DNA of 13,660 bases, from the NCBI GenBank assembly GCA_902772685.1, contig CACYBO010000005.1, forward strand, positions 1-13,660, written 5' to 3'. This document shows positions 7,483-13,660 of this stretch, one piece after another. The notes under the pieces were generated by a model that was not told the DNA's origin, searched no databases, and saw nothing but the letters and a program-made list of their open reading frames with translations. The DNA is from an uncultured Eubacteriales bacterium. GTDB taxonomy: Bacteria; Bacillota; Clostridia; Peptostreptococcales; Anaerovoracaceae. The stretch's first letter is position 1; each line of letters begins with the position of its first letter. The translations under genes and the position numbers were made by a program.

Positions 7483-9081
7483 TTGCTTATACTCGCATAC
7501 GATATCGGAACAACAGGAGTGAAGACATGTCTGTTCAATGTGGACCAGCAGATTCACATGGTGGGCAGCGCCTCCTGCGGATACGAACTGTACATCATGC
7601 CGGACGGCGGAGCCGAGCAGCATGCAGATGAATGGTGGCAGGCCATGTGCGCCAGCACCAGACAGCTCATCGTTGAAAACGGCGTTGACCCTTCAGAGAT
7701 AGAGGGAATTTCATTCTGCTCTCAGATGCAGGGTCTCGTTCTCGTGGACAGAGAAGGCGAACCGGTGAGACACCCTATGAGCTACATGGATCAGAGGGCG
7801 ACACGGGAAATCGATGAGGGATTGCACAAAGGCCTCAAGGTCGCCGGGATGAACGCGAGGAAGCTAATCAAATCCCTGCGGACCAACGGCGCTGTTTCCG
7901 GCAGCGTCAAGGATCCGATGTGGAAATACCTTTGGGTGAAGAACAATGAACCGGATGCTTTTGCACGGGTATACAAGTGGCTCGATGTCAAAGAGTACCT
8001 GATTTGCCGGTGCACCGGGGAGATGATCATGACCGAGGACAGCGTCTACTCGACCATGCTGTGCGACACCAGAGGCGGCCGCAGAGAGTGGAGCGAGGAA
8101 CTCTGTCGGATGTTCGGCGTCGATACAAATCATCTGGCAAAGATCATCAGAACCACGGATCAGGCAGGCACACTGCGTGCAAAGGAAGCGGCGGAGCTGG
8201 GGCTCGCTGAAGGAACGCCGGTGTACGGCGGAGGTGGAGACGCATCGCTGATTGGAATCGGCGCAGGGTGTGTCAAGGTTGGCGACACTCATATCTACTG
8301 CGGTACATCGGGGTGGGTCTGCACGATCACTGATCAGCAGAAAGTCGATACGGGAAGCATGATCGCGGCTATCGTCGGAGCCCAGCCGGGGCTTTACAAT
8401 TACTTCGCCGAGATGGAGACTGCCGGCAAGAGCCTTGAATGGGTCAAGGACCATCTGGCTCTCGATGAAATCGGGATCTACATGGAGAAGAAAGACATCA
8501 CCGGAAATAAGGAGCATGTCTATACGAGTCTCTATGATTACATGTCCGAGGTGGTGGATTCCAGTGAGCCGGGAGCAGGCGGAGTGATCTTCACGCCGTG
8601 GCTCCATGGAAACCGCTGTCCGTTTGAAGACGCGAATGCATCGGGCATGTTCTTCAACATCTCACTGGAAACAGGTAAGACAGAGATGATCCGTGCAGTC
8701 GTGGAAGGCGTATGCTACCACCTGCGCTGGATGCTCGAATGTGAAGAAAAAAAGGTAAAGGGATCAGAGACAATCCGGTTCTGCGGCGGCGGGGCACTGT
8801 CTCCGGTAACCTCGCAGATTCTGGCTGACATACTGAACAGACCGGTCGAAGTTCCGGCGCAGCCTCAGAATGTTGGATCAGTCGGTGCCGCACTTACTGC
8901 GGCAGTTGGAGCGGGAGCGATTGGAAGTATCGAAGAAGCGGCCCGCCTGATCAGGCCGGCTGCAATCTACTCTCCGGGAAGCTGCGGGAGCGACGGCAGG
9001 GCGGCTTATGAGAGAAACTATCAGGTGTTCAAGAAACTGCACAGCAGCAACAGGAAGCTGTTCGCGCAGATCAACGGATAA
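7483..9081 (+). CDS. FGGY-family carbohydrate kinase (xylulokinase-like)
   Basis: With the TTG start the protein has 532 residues, close to the ~500 usual for xylulokinase-type enzymes. Features in order: phosphate-1 loop LAYDIGTTGVKT (4-15); GISFCSQMQGLVLVD, the sugar-site region, with SQMQG where xylulokinases carry QMHG; SYMDQRA; GGGGDA with D253, the position of the FGGY catalytic aspartate; YCGTSGWV; and the C-terminal signature FCGGGALSPVTSQILADILNRP (GGG 435-437), then QNVGSVGAA. These enzymes phosphorylate a ketose or polyol with ATP in the cytoplasm. The His-to-Gln change in the sugar-contact motif argues against calling it xylB. It lies 28 bp after the TetR gene and shares an operon with an aldolase, as rhamnulokinase and fuculokinase do with RhaD and FucA. 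The substrate is unknown. Its last codons are repeated in the spacer downstream. Confidence 0.88.
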   Translation: MLILAYDIGTTGVKTCLFNVDQQIHMVGSASCGYELYIMPDGGAEQHADEWWQAMCASTRQLIVENGVDPSEIEGISFCSQMQGLVLVDREGEPVRHPMSYMDQRATREIDEGLHKGLKVAGMNARKLIKSLRTNGAVSGSVKDPMWKYLWVKNNEPDAFARVYKWLDVKEYLICRCTGEMIMTEDSVYSTMLCDTRGGRREWSEELCRMFGVDTNHLAKIIRTTDQAGTLRAKEAAELGLAEGTPVYGGGGDASLIGIGAGCVKVGDTHIYCGTSGWVCTITDQQKVDTGSMIAAIVGAQPGLYNYFAEMETAGKSLEWVKDHLALDEIGIYMEKKDITGNKEHVYTSLYDYMSEVVDSSEPGAGGVIFTPWLHGNRCPFEDANASGMFFNISLETGKTEMIRAVVEGVCYHLRWMLECEEKKVKGSETIRFCGGGALSPVTSQILADILNRPVEVPAQPQNVGSVGAALTAAVGAGAIGSIEEAARLIRPAAIYSPGSCGSDGRAAYERNYQVFKKLHSSNRKLFAQING

Positions 9082-9121
9082 AAAACTGTTCGCTCAGGAC
9101 AGCGGATAAGAGCTGTTCGCG
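9058..9121 (+). repeat. Degenerate tandem repeat covering the end of the kinase gene
   Basis: Unit 1 (9058-9085) encodes the kinase C-terminus LFAQING and its stop. Unit 2 (9086-9112) repeats it with changes and would read LFAQDSG-stop if in frame. A partial third copy, CTGTTCGCG, begins at 9113. Period is 27-28 bp. It fills most of the 66-bp spacer before the MFS gene. Confidence 0.75.
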
Positions 9122-9147
9122 GTACACAGACAGGAGGTTTTCTTGAT

Positions 9148-10368
9148 ATGAAGAGAGAAAATGTTTCACCCTACAGATGGGTCATCCTCATCGCGGCGAT
9201 TCCAATCATCATCTCCACAGAGATGGTGTGGCTGACATTCTCGCCGATTGCAAGCGTCATTGCTGAACACTACGGAGTCAGCGGTTTCGCTGTTGATATG
9301 CTGGCGACAAGCTACATGATCATGTTCATCATCTTCTGCTTCCCGGCGGCCTACGTAATCGACCGGTTCGGGTTCCGCAGATCCCTCGTGATCGGTGCGC
9401 TGCTGACAGGTATTTTCGCGTTTACGCGTGCAGCCTTTGCGGGAAGTTTCGCGGCGGTTGCCATTTCGCAGTTTATCATCGCCATCGGTCAGCCGTTCCT
9501 GCTCAACATAACAACGAAAGCGGCAGCTAACTGGTTCCCGTTCGAGGAGCGTGCGACGGCGGACGGACTTTTGACCATGGCCCAGTACGCGGGGTTTGCG
9601 ATACCGATGGTGCTCTCGCCGATTCTGGTGGAATCTGTTGGCGTACAGAAGATGCTCTTCGCTTATTCCGTGATTGCGGTGCTCTCCATGCTGGCAGTTC
9701 TGATTTTCATCAGAGAAAAACCGGCGGTTCCGCCTCCCGGTCCTGCCTATGAGCGCGATGATTTCAGCCGTAAAGCCATTTTCAGTTTGTTCAGAAACCA
9801 CGGCTATGTGCTGTGCCTGATCTGTGCGTTTATATCCATTGGTATTTTCAATACGATTCTGACCCTGATCGAAACGATCCTGAAGGGCCGGGGCATTACG
9901 CCTGCAGAAGCAGGTATCATCGGAGCGGCGTTTGTTGTTGCGGGCGTCATCGGGGCTATCGTTCTGCCGATCATTTCGGACAAGATGGGCGTGAGAATCC
10001 GTTTCCTGCTTGTGGCCGTTGCACTGCTGGTGCCTTTGTACCTGGGGCTGACCTTTGTCAGGAGCTTCGTGATCCTCGTTGTGATAGCGGCGATTGCCGG
10101 CTTCTCAATCATGGGTGTAGCGCCGATTCTGTTCCAGCACAGTTCAGAAGTCGCCTATCCGGCACAGGAGGGGACGTCCCTCGGAATGATTCTGCTGATG
10201 GGGCAGATTTCCGGAGCATTGTTCGTACTGCTCTTTGAAGCGATCAGCGGCGCGACCGGATCTGTAACAGCACCGATGATAGGCATTGTTATTCTCACCG
10301 CAATCGAAATACCGATTGTCACGAGGATGAAAGAGTCAAAACTGGTAGACCAGAAACAACAGTCCTAG
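9148..10368 (+). CDS. Major facilitator superfamily transporter
   Basis: A 406-residue, strongly hydrophobic protein with about 12 predicted membrane segments in two bundles of six, split by a central cytoplasmic loop near 190-213 (REKPAVPPPGPAYERDDFSRK). The motif-A equivalent DRFGFRR (72-78) lies between helices 2 and 3, as is typical of MFS carriers. AGGAGG (9132-9137) precedes the ATG by 10 bases. The overall look (WLTFSPI in helix 1, GQPFLLNITTKAAANWFP in helix 4-5) resembles FLVCR-like and related anion/metabolite MFS carriers rather than sugar-porter types, since no sugar-porter signature is seen. As the last gene of the operon it probably brings in the compound handled by the kinase, aldolase and aminotransferase; export of a product is the alternative. 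Its stop lies 6 bp from the stop of the convergent gene. Confidence 0.88.
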   Translation: MKRENVSPYRWVILIAAIPIIISTEMVWLTFSPIASVIAEHYGVSGFAVDMLATSYMIMFIIFCFPAAYVIDRFGFRRSLVIGALLTGIFAFTRAAFAGSFAAVAISQFIIAIGQPFLLNITTKAAANWFPFEERATADGLLTMAQYAGFAIPMVLSPILVESVGVQKMLFAYSVIAVLSMLAVLIFIREKPAVPPPGPAYERDDFSRKAIFSLFRNHGYVLCLICAFISIGIFNTILTLIETILKGRGITPAEAGIIGAAFVVAGVIGAIVLPIISDKMGVRIRFLLVAVALLVPLYLGLTFVRSFVILVVIAAIAGFSIMGVAPILFQHSSEVAYPAQEGTSLGMILLMGQISGALFVLLFEAISGATGSVTAPMIGIVILTAIEIPIVTRMKESKLVDQKQQS

Positions 10369-10374
10369 TCGGCG

Positions 10375-12138
10375 TTAATTGTCCGTCTCTGTTTCAGGAT
10401 CCTGTTGGTTCTCTATGTTTTCGGAAGGGATGCCGCCTTCTTCAGAAGGGGTGCTGTCATCTGAAATTACGTCCGGCTGGAGAGCAGCGTTCTCCTCTTC
10501 GGCCGGATTTTCATTATTCAATTCTGTATTTTCAGGTTCATTCATTTGCGTTTCCGGTTCAACCGGAGCGGCATCCGTTTCGGTCTGCGCGGCGCGGGTC
10601 ATACTGATTGGAATCCGGGCGCTGTATTTTCCGTTATTATTGTTATACACGAACACAAAATCATACAGAGTCTTTTCACAGGTGTTTAAGCTGAGAAGTT
10701 TCAAATCGTTTCCGTTCAGATTGTTATATATTTTTTGATTCTTCGGGAAGGCCTTATCGCGGTAGTCCTTAAAAAGCATGGGGTATCTGAAGTTGCTTAT
10801 GTAGTTATTGTATACGCCTGCGTTTGTGATGCCGTATCCAAGAATTCCATCGTATGTGTTTTTCCCGTTCTTATATTTTCCGTTTATGGTGCAGCCTGTG
10901 ATAACGAAGTTCCGCCAGTACATTATCCCAATGCCGAAAGACGATACACTGTCAATTTTGCAGTTTCTGATACTGATATAGCGGTGAGGATGCCCATAGC
11001 TGCAACTGTGCGTCCCTATTGCTCGAGGCATGTTTTTGAAATTGCAGTTAACAACCGTTATATTTTTGTCCGCCGTTTTGTCCATTTTGCTCCAGGCTGC
11101 CGAGAACCCTCCCGTTGCCTTGTCCGGAGTATCGAAATTTATGGCCTCCCTCACGTTCTTTGAATCAGAGATGTTCATGAATGTACAGTTTCTGATTACA
11201 GCGTTTTTTGTTGCGTCCAACTCGATGAAATGCCCGCTGGATACATTGCGGAAGGTTATTCCGCTGATTGTTACATTCCGATTGTGGCCTGCTTCGATGC
11301 AATTGCTTTTTCCTTGATAGCTCATATCGATTGCAGCGGATCCGGTTCCGATGAGCTTGATGTTCTTTGCTCCATTGTAGCCGCCGTACACTTTTTTTGA
11401 ATGGCCCTTGCTCGGCTTAACAAAGTGAAACAGTGAATTGGATGCCTTCAGTCCGCGGAGATGGGTGTTCTTCCCTTTTTTGATGACCGCTCCATCAGAT
11501 AGTTTGATTGTGACGTTTGAAGGAACGAAGATGGTGTTTGTGATGTTGTACGTGCCTTTTTTCAGAATCAGCGTTCCGCCGCTGCATTTCTCAAAACGCT
11601 CCATATATGAACGTAAGGTATAGTACATCCTGGTGTATTTGTTATAGTACCTGTATCTCAGCATCTTTTTGTTTCGTGGAATGGATGATGGCGATATGGT
11701 GTATGTTTCCGGTCCCAATGTTTTTACAGAGATAGTTTTGGATTTTTTGCCTGCGCCTTTACCGCTTTTGGCTTTGCACGCCTTGATATATACCTTGTAC
11801 ACAGTTTTCTTCTTAAGACCTGAGACTTTGCATGATGACTTGCCTCCGCCCTTGACGGTTTTAACTTTTTTGAACTTTCCGCCCTTCCGACATAAATAGA
11901 TGTTGTAGCCTTTTGCTCTTTTGACTTTTTTCCATTTCAGTGTGATGCTGCGGTATGTTTTATCTGAACATTTTACCTTTGACGGTGCCTTTAGCTTTGC
12001 TGCCGCCTGTGACGGAGAAACCGATGGCACCACGGCAAAGCACATAATAAAACACACTAACAACGCAATAGCGCATATCAGTGGGTGGTGTGATGAAACG
12101 GCAGTCCTTTTGGAGTGTCTGTATAATAGCCTTCTCAA
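10375..12138 (-). CDS. Secreted FN3 plus right-handed beta-helix protein with acidic tail
   Basis: A 587-residue protein with a TTG start (12138). Residues 1-45 form a signal peptide: basic start, hydrophobic PLICAIALLVCFIMCFAVV (19-37), and likely cleavage after SQA (45) or the following alanines. Residues ~50-141 are a fibronectin type III domain (APSKVKC, ITLKWKKV, YNIYL, YKVYIKA) with about 30 lysines and a single acidic residue. Residues ~185-500 form a parallel beta-helix of the pectate-lyase-3 type (GGTLILKKGTYNI, KNIKLIGTG, NVTISGITFRNV, HFIELDATKNAVIRNCTF, REAINFDT, GTHSCSYG). Residues 516-587 are acidic (E, D, N, P, Q, T) with no K, R, H, C or aromatic residue. No LPXTG or C-terminal membrane segment is present. 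It probably binds or modifies polysaccharide outside the cell; PL9 residues are not evident, so enzymatic activity is uncertain. It is monocistronic and divergent from ddh. Confidence 0.85.
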   Translation of the reverse strand: MRRLLYRHSKRTAVSSHHPLICAIALLVCFIMCFAVVPSVSPSQAAAKLKAPSKVKCSDKTYRSITLKWKKVKRAKGYNIYLCRKGGKFKKVKTVKGGGKSSCKVSGLKKKTVYKVYIKACKAKSGKGAGKKSKTISVKTLGPETYTISPSSIPRNKKMLRYRYYNKYTRMYYTLRSYMERFEKCSGGTLILKKGTYNITNTIFVPSNVTIKLSDGAVIKKGKNTHLRGLKASNSLFHFVKPSKGHSKKVYGGYNGAKNIKLIGTGSAAIDMSYQGKSNCIEAGHNRNVTISGITFRNVSSGHFIELDATKNAVIRNCTFMNISDSKNVREAINFDTPDKATGGFSAAWSKMDKTADKNITVVNCNFKNMPRAIGTHSCSYGHPHRYISIRNCKIDSVSSFGIGIMYWRNFVITGCTINGKYKNGKNTYDGILGYGITNAGVYNNYISNFRYPMLFKDYRDKAFPKNQKIYNNLNGNDLKLLSLNTCEKTLYDFVFVYNNNNGKYSARIPISMTRAAQTETDAAPVEPETQMNEPENTELNNENPAEEENAALQPDVISDDSTPSEEGGIPSENIENQQDPETETDN

Positions 12139-12146
12139 AGTTGTCT

Positions 12147-12152
12147 CTCTCC
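12147..12152 (-). promoter_or_regulatory. Ribosome binding site supporting the TTG start of the secreted protein
   Basis: On the minus strand GGAGAG lies 8 bases before TTG 12138. No later in-frame ATG would leave a complete signal peptide, since the first internal methionine lies inside the hydrophobic core. Confidence 0.6.
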
Positions 12153-12192
12153 GTGTTAAAAGTGCTGCTCAGGAAATATTGATTTTTATAGC

Positions 12193-12275
12193 ATGATCTC
12201 ATAATCATATATTGTCATTTCCCGAGGAGCCAATACCTTTTTCTGTGACGCATGTGATTTTCGTTATGAGATCAT
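12193..12275. repeat. Perfect 12-bp inverted repeat with 59-bp spacer
   Basis: ATGATCTCATAA (12193-12204) is the exact reverse complement of TTATGAGATCAT (12264-12275). Both arms are expected to lie at or upstream of the start sites of both flanking genes, so a DNA-level role (operator pair or recombination site) fits better than an RNA hairpin. A 12-bp match in AT-rich sequence could still be chance. Confidence 0.6.
12204..12233 (-). promoter_or_regulatory. Candidate promoter for the secreted beta-helix protein
   Basis: Read on the minus strand, TTGGCT (12228-12233) and TATGAT (12204-12209) are 18 bases apart; the -10 matches consensus at 5 of 6 positions and the -35 at 4 of 6. The start site would fall near 12197, leaving a leader of about 60 bases before TTG 12138. 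The promoter sits almost wholly between the inverted-repeat arms. Confidence 0.4.
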
Positions 12276-12357
12276 CGGTCACGCGGACCTTATAAATGAA
12301 GAATACACCGTATAGGGTGAAAAATGCAAGCAACTATTTTGCTGTTATGATTAGTTA

Positions 12358-12387
12358 TTGCTCAAACCCAGCGCATGGTGCTATTAT
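12358..12387 (+). promoter_or_regulatory. Weak candidate promoter for ddh
   Basis: TTGCTC (12358-12363), 18 bases, then TATTAT (12382-12387). The -10 is good (5 of 6), the -35 poor (3 of 6). It would give a leader of about 88 bases containing the direct repeats. AT-rich sequence yields such matches easily, so this is tentative. Confidence 0.2.
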
Positions 12388-12414
12388 GATTTATATAGGT
12401 AATATAGGAAAGTG

Positions 12415-12461
12415 CATGTTAGTTTAATTGATATACCATGTTAATGATTCAAATTGATATA
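12415..12461 (+). repeat. Pair of imperfect direct repeats upstream of ddh
   Basis: Copy 1 (12415-12435) is CATGTTA, 4 bases, AATTGATATA. Copy 2 (12437-12461) is CATGTTA, 8 bases, AATTGATATA. The CATGTTA halves are 22 bp apart, about two helical turns; the AATTGATATA halves are 26 bp apart. They end 20 bases before the ddh start codon. They could be regulator sites or a small local duplication. Confidence 0.55.
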
Positions 12462-12481
12462 TAAGAAAGAAGGTACACACA

Positions 12482-13459
12482 ATGAAAGTAGGAATCGTAG
12501 GGTACGGAAATCTGGGAAAAGGTGTTGAAGCGGCAGTTCAGCTTGCAGGCGATATGGAACTGGCAGCGGTGTTCACGCGGAGAGATCCCGCAGATGTGAA
12601 AATCGCTTCAGATGCACCGGTGCTGCCGATGGACAAACTTGATGAGATGGCAGCGGATATCGATGTGCTGATACTCTGCGGCGGAAGCGCGACGGATCTT
12701 CCGGAGATGACGCCGCAGCTCGCTGCGAAGTGCAATGTAGTTGACAGTTTCGACACGCACGCCAATATCCCGCAGCATCTGGCTGCAGTAGACGCTGCCG
12801 CAAAAGCAGCAGGCACTATCGGTATCATATCTGTCGGCTGGGACCCGGGTCTGTTCTCAGTGGCAAGACTCTATGCAAACGCAGCCCTGCCGACAGGCAA
12901 TGACTATACATTCTGGGGCAGAGGCGTGAGCCAGGGCCACTCGGACGCAATCAGAAGGATTGAGGGCGTTGCGGACGCGCGTCAGTATACCGTGCCGGTA
13001 GCGGCAGCGGTGGACAGTGTGAGAAATGGCGAAAATCCGGAGCTCACCACACGTGACAAGCATACAAGAGAATGCTTTGTCGTGGCGGAAGAGGGAGCTG
13101 ACAAGGCAGCTATCAAAGAAGCCATCGTCACCATGCCGAACTACTTCGCCGACTATGATACGACAGTGACATTTATCACACAGGAAGAGATGGACAGGGA
13201 TCACACAGGTCTGCCGCATGGAGGCAGCGTGCTCAGAAGCGGAGTGACCGGAATGGATGGAGAGTATCTGGACACGATCGAGTTCACCCTCAATCTGGAA
13301 TCCAACCCATTCTTCACGGGAAGCGTCCTGACCGCAGTTGCGAGGGCGGCAGTCAGACTGTCAGAAGAAGGAGTGACTGGCGGAAGGACCATCTTCGACA
13401 TTCCACCATGCTATCTGGCGGAGACCCCGCGCGAAGAACTCATCGCACACATGCTGTAA
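12482..13459 (+). CDS. ddh: meso-diaminopimelate D-dehydrogenase
   Basis: A 325-residue NADPH-dependent enzyme (EC 1.4.1.16) that makes meso-diaminopimelate in one step from tetrahydrodipicolinate and ammonia, feeding lysine and peptidoglycan synthesis. It matches the Corynebacterium glutamicum enzyme (320 residues) along its length: cofactor loop IVGYGNLGKG (5-14), FTRRDPADV, LCGGSATDLPE, VVDSFDTHANIP, ISVGWDPGLFS, FWGRGVSQGHSDAIRRIEGV, THTRECFVV-like HTRECFVV, TMPNYF and HTGLPHGG, the last contributing to the substrate site. AGAAGG (12468-12473) is 8 bases before the ATG. It stands alone, divergent from the secreted-protein gene and followed by a terminator hairpin, so it is probably monocistronic. 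The dehydrogenase variant of the DAP pathway occurs in some Clostridia and Actinobacteria, and the gene indicates a DAP-type cell wall. No truncation or missing motif was seen. Confidence 0.95.
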   Translation: MKVGIVGYGNLGKGVEAAVQLAGDMELAAVFTRRDPADVKIASDAPVLPMDKLDEMAADIDVLILCGGSATDLPEMTPQLAAKCNVVDSFDTHANIPQHLAAVDAAAKAAGTIGIISVGWDPGLFSVARLYANAALPTGNDYTFWGRGVSQGHSDAIRRIEGVADARQYTVPVAAAVDSVRNGENPELTTRDKHTRECFVVAEEGADKAAIKEAIVTMPNYFADYDTTVTFITQEEMDRDHTGLPHGGSVLRSGVTGMDGEYLDTIEFTLNLESNPFFTGSVLTAVARAAVRLSEEGVTGGRTIFDIPPCYLAETPREELIAHML

Positions 13460-13547
13460 CATGTGCGGAAGAGGCGGTCCCGCGGATGCTGAGGCTGATT
13501 CCGCAGGAGCGGAAACGATCACAGGCGAAACGAACATAGAGAATAGT

Positions 13548-13593
13548 AAAAACCCGGAGATGTCCGAGCCGTCAGGCGAGTTTCTCCGGGTTT
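13548..13593. terminator. Bidirectional-type terminator hairpin after ddh
   Basis: AAACCCGGAGA (13550-13560) pairs with TCTCCGGGTTT (13583-13593), an 11-bp GC-rich stem around a 22-base loop. Flanking bases give TTTCTATTAT on the plus side and a T5 run on the minus side, so it could end ddh transcripts and those of any minus-strand gene entering from the right. It lies about 90 bases after the ddh stop; nothing else was recognised between. Confidence 0.65.
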
Positions 13594-13596
13594 CTA

Positions 13597-13660
13597 TTAT
13601 CTAGTGAGTGAGCCGTGGTGATCGTCAGCGACGAGGACCAAAGCCGGGGCATTTGTGGAA
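13597..13660 (-). CDS. Possible C-terminus of a minus-strand protein (window-truncated)
   Basis: On the minus strand a frame is open from the window edge to a TAA at 13597-13599, reading STNAPALVLVADDHHGSLTR. The terminator hairpin lies directly after it with its T-run in the right direction, which is the only positive evidence. Twenty residues are too few for family assignment, and such a short open frame can arise by chance. Confidence 0.2.
   Translation of the reverse strand, partial: STNAPALVLVADDHHGSLTR

Larger units (their letters stand above)
12139..12481. other. AT-rich divergent intergenic region (343 bp)
   Basis: No convincing coding sequence lies here. The region is clearly AT-richer than the flanking genes. 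From left to right it holds the minus-strand ribosome site, a 12-bp inverted repeat enclosing a minus-strand promoter candidate, a weak plus-strand promoter candidate, a pair of direct repeats, and the AGAAGG (12468-12473) serving ddh. No recognisable riboswitch fold was found by eye. Confidence 0.7.

Noticed and set aside
6789..7538. A 249-codon minus-strand open frame opposite the TetR gene.
   Set aside because: It is a shadow of the TetR coding sequence: no family pattern, cysteine- and leucine-rich mirror composition, and no ribosome site.
7864..8607. A 247-codon minus-strand open frame inside the kinase gene.
   Set aside because: The plus-strand frame has unmistakable FGGY motifs throughout; the reverse frame shows no recognisable domain.
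7483..9081. Calling the kinase xylB.
   Set aside because: The sugar-contact motif differs and there is no xylose isomerase or other xylose gene in the window; only the FGGY family level is supported.
9166..9801. A 211-codon minus-strand open frame opposite the MFS gene.
   Set aside because: Highly charged, low-complexity mirror of hydrophobic transporter codons, with no motif.
12276..12480. A lysine-type riboswitch ahead of ddh.
   Set aside because: Only small hairpins (such as AGCAA with TTGCT near 12330) are visible; no lysine-riboswitch core or expression-platform terminator could be recognised.
13461..13603. A short plus-strand open frame of about 46 codons right after ddh.
   Set aside because: It has no ribosome site and runs through the terminator hairpin at 13548-13593.

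Overview
The window looks like chromosome of a Gram-positive anaerobe of the Bacillota, most likely Clostridia. This rests on strong AGGAGG-type ribosome binding sites, tight gene packing, TTG starts, and a meso-diaminopimelate dehydrogenase; the finer taxonomy is inference. No rRNA, tRNA, CRISPR array, transposase or phage gene was seen.

Bases 1-4202 are the 3' end of a surface-polysaccharide cluster on the plus strand: the C-terminal part of a GT4 glycosyltransferase, a family 9 pectate-lyase-like beta-helix protein with no signal peptide, a DUF616 (TOD1-like) glycosyltransferase, and a second GT-B-like glycosyltransferase. The genes overlap or abut and end at a strong hairpin at 4227-4266.

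Bases 4203-10368 hold a five-gene catabolic operon: HemL-like class III aminotransferase, tandem class II aldolase, TetR regulator, FGGY sugar kinase and MFS transporter. A near-consensus promoter (TTGACA, 17 bp, TAAAAT) overlaps the hairpin ending the previous cluster, so one 60-bp stretch appears to act as terminator for one operon, promoter for the next, and possibly operator. The gene set fits import, phosphorylation and cleavage of a sugar-like compound with an amine step. I do not recognise the pathway, and it is the best candidate here for an undescribed system.

Bases 10375-12138 (minus strand) encode a secreted protein: signal peptide, extremely lysine-rich FN3 domain, parallel beta-helix, and a 72-residue acidic tail with no K, R or H. 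Its stop lies 6 bp from that of the MFS gene. An AT-rich divergent intergenic region (12139-12481) follows, with a perfect 12-bp inverted repeat bracketing a candidate promoter and, closer to the next gene, a pair of imperfect direct repeats.

Bases 12482-13459 encode meso-diaminopimelate D-dehydrogenase (Ddh), followed by a terminator hairpin at 13548-13593 and possibly the 3' end of a minus-strand gene running off the window.
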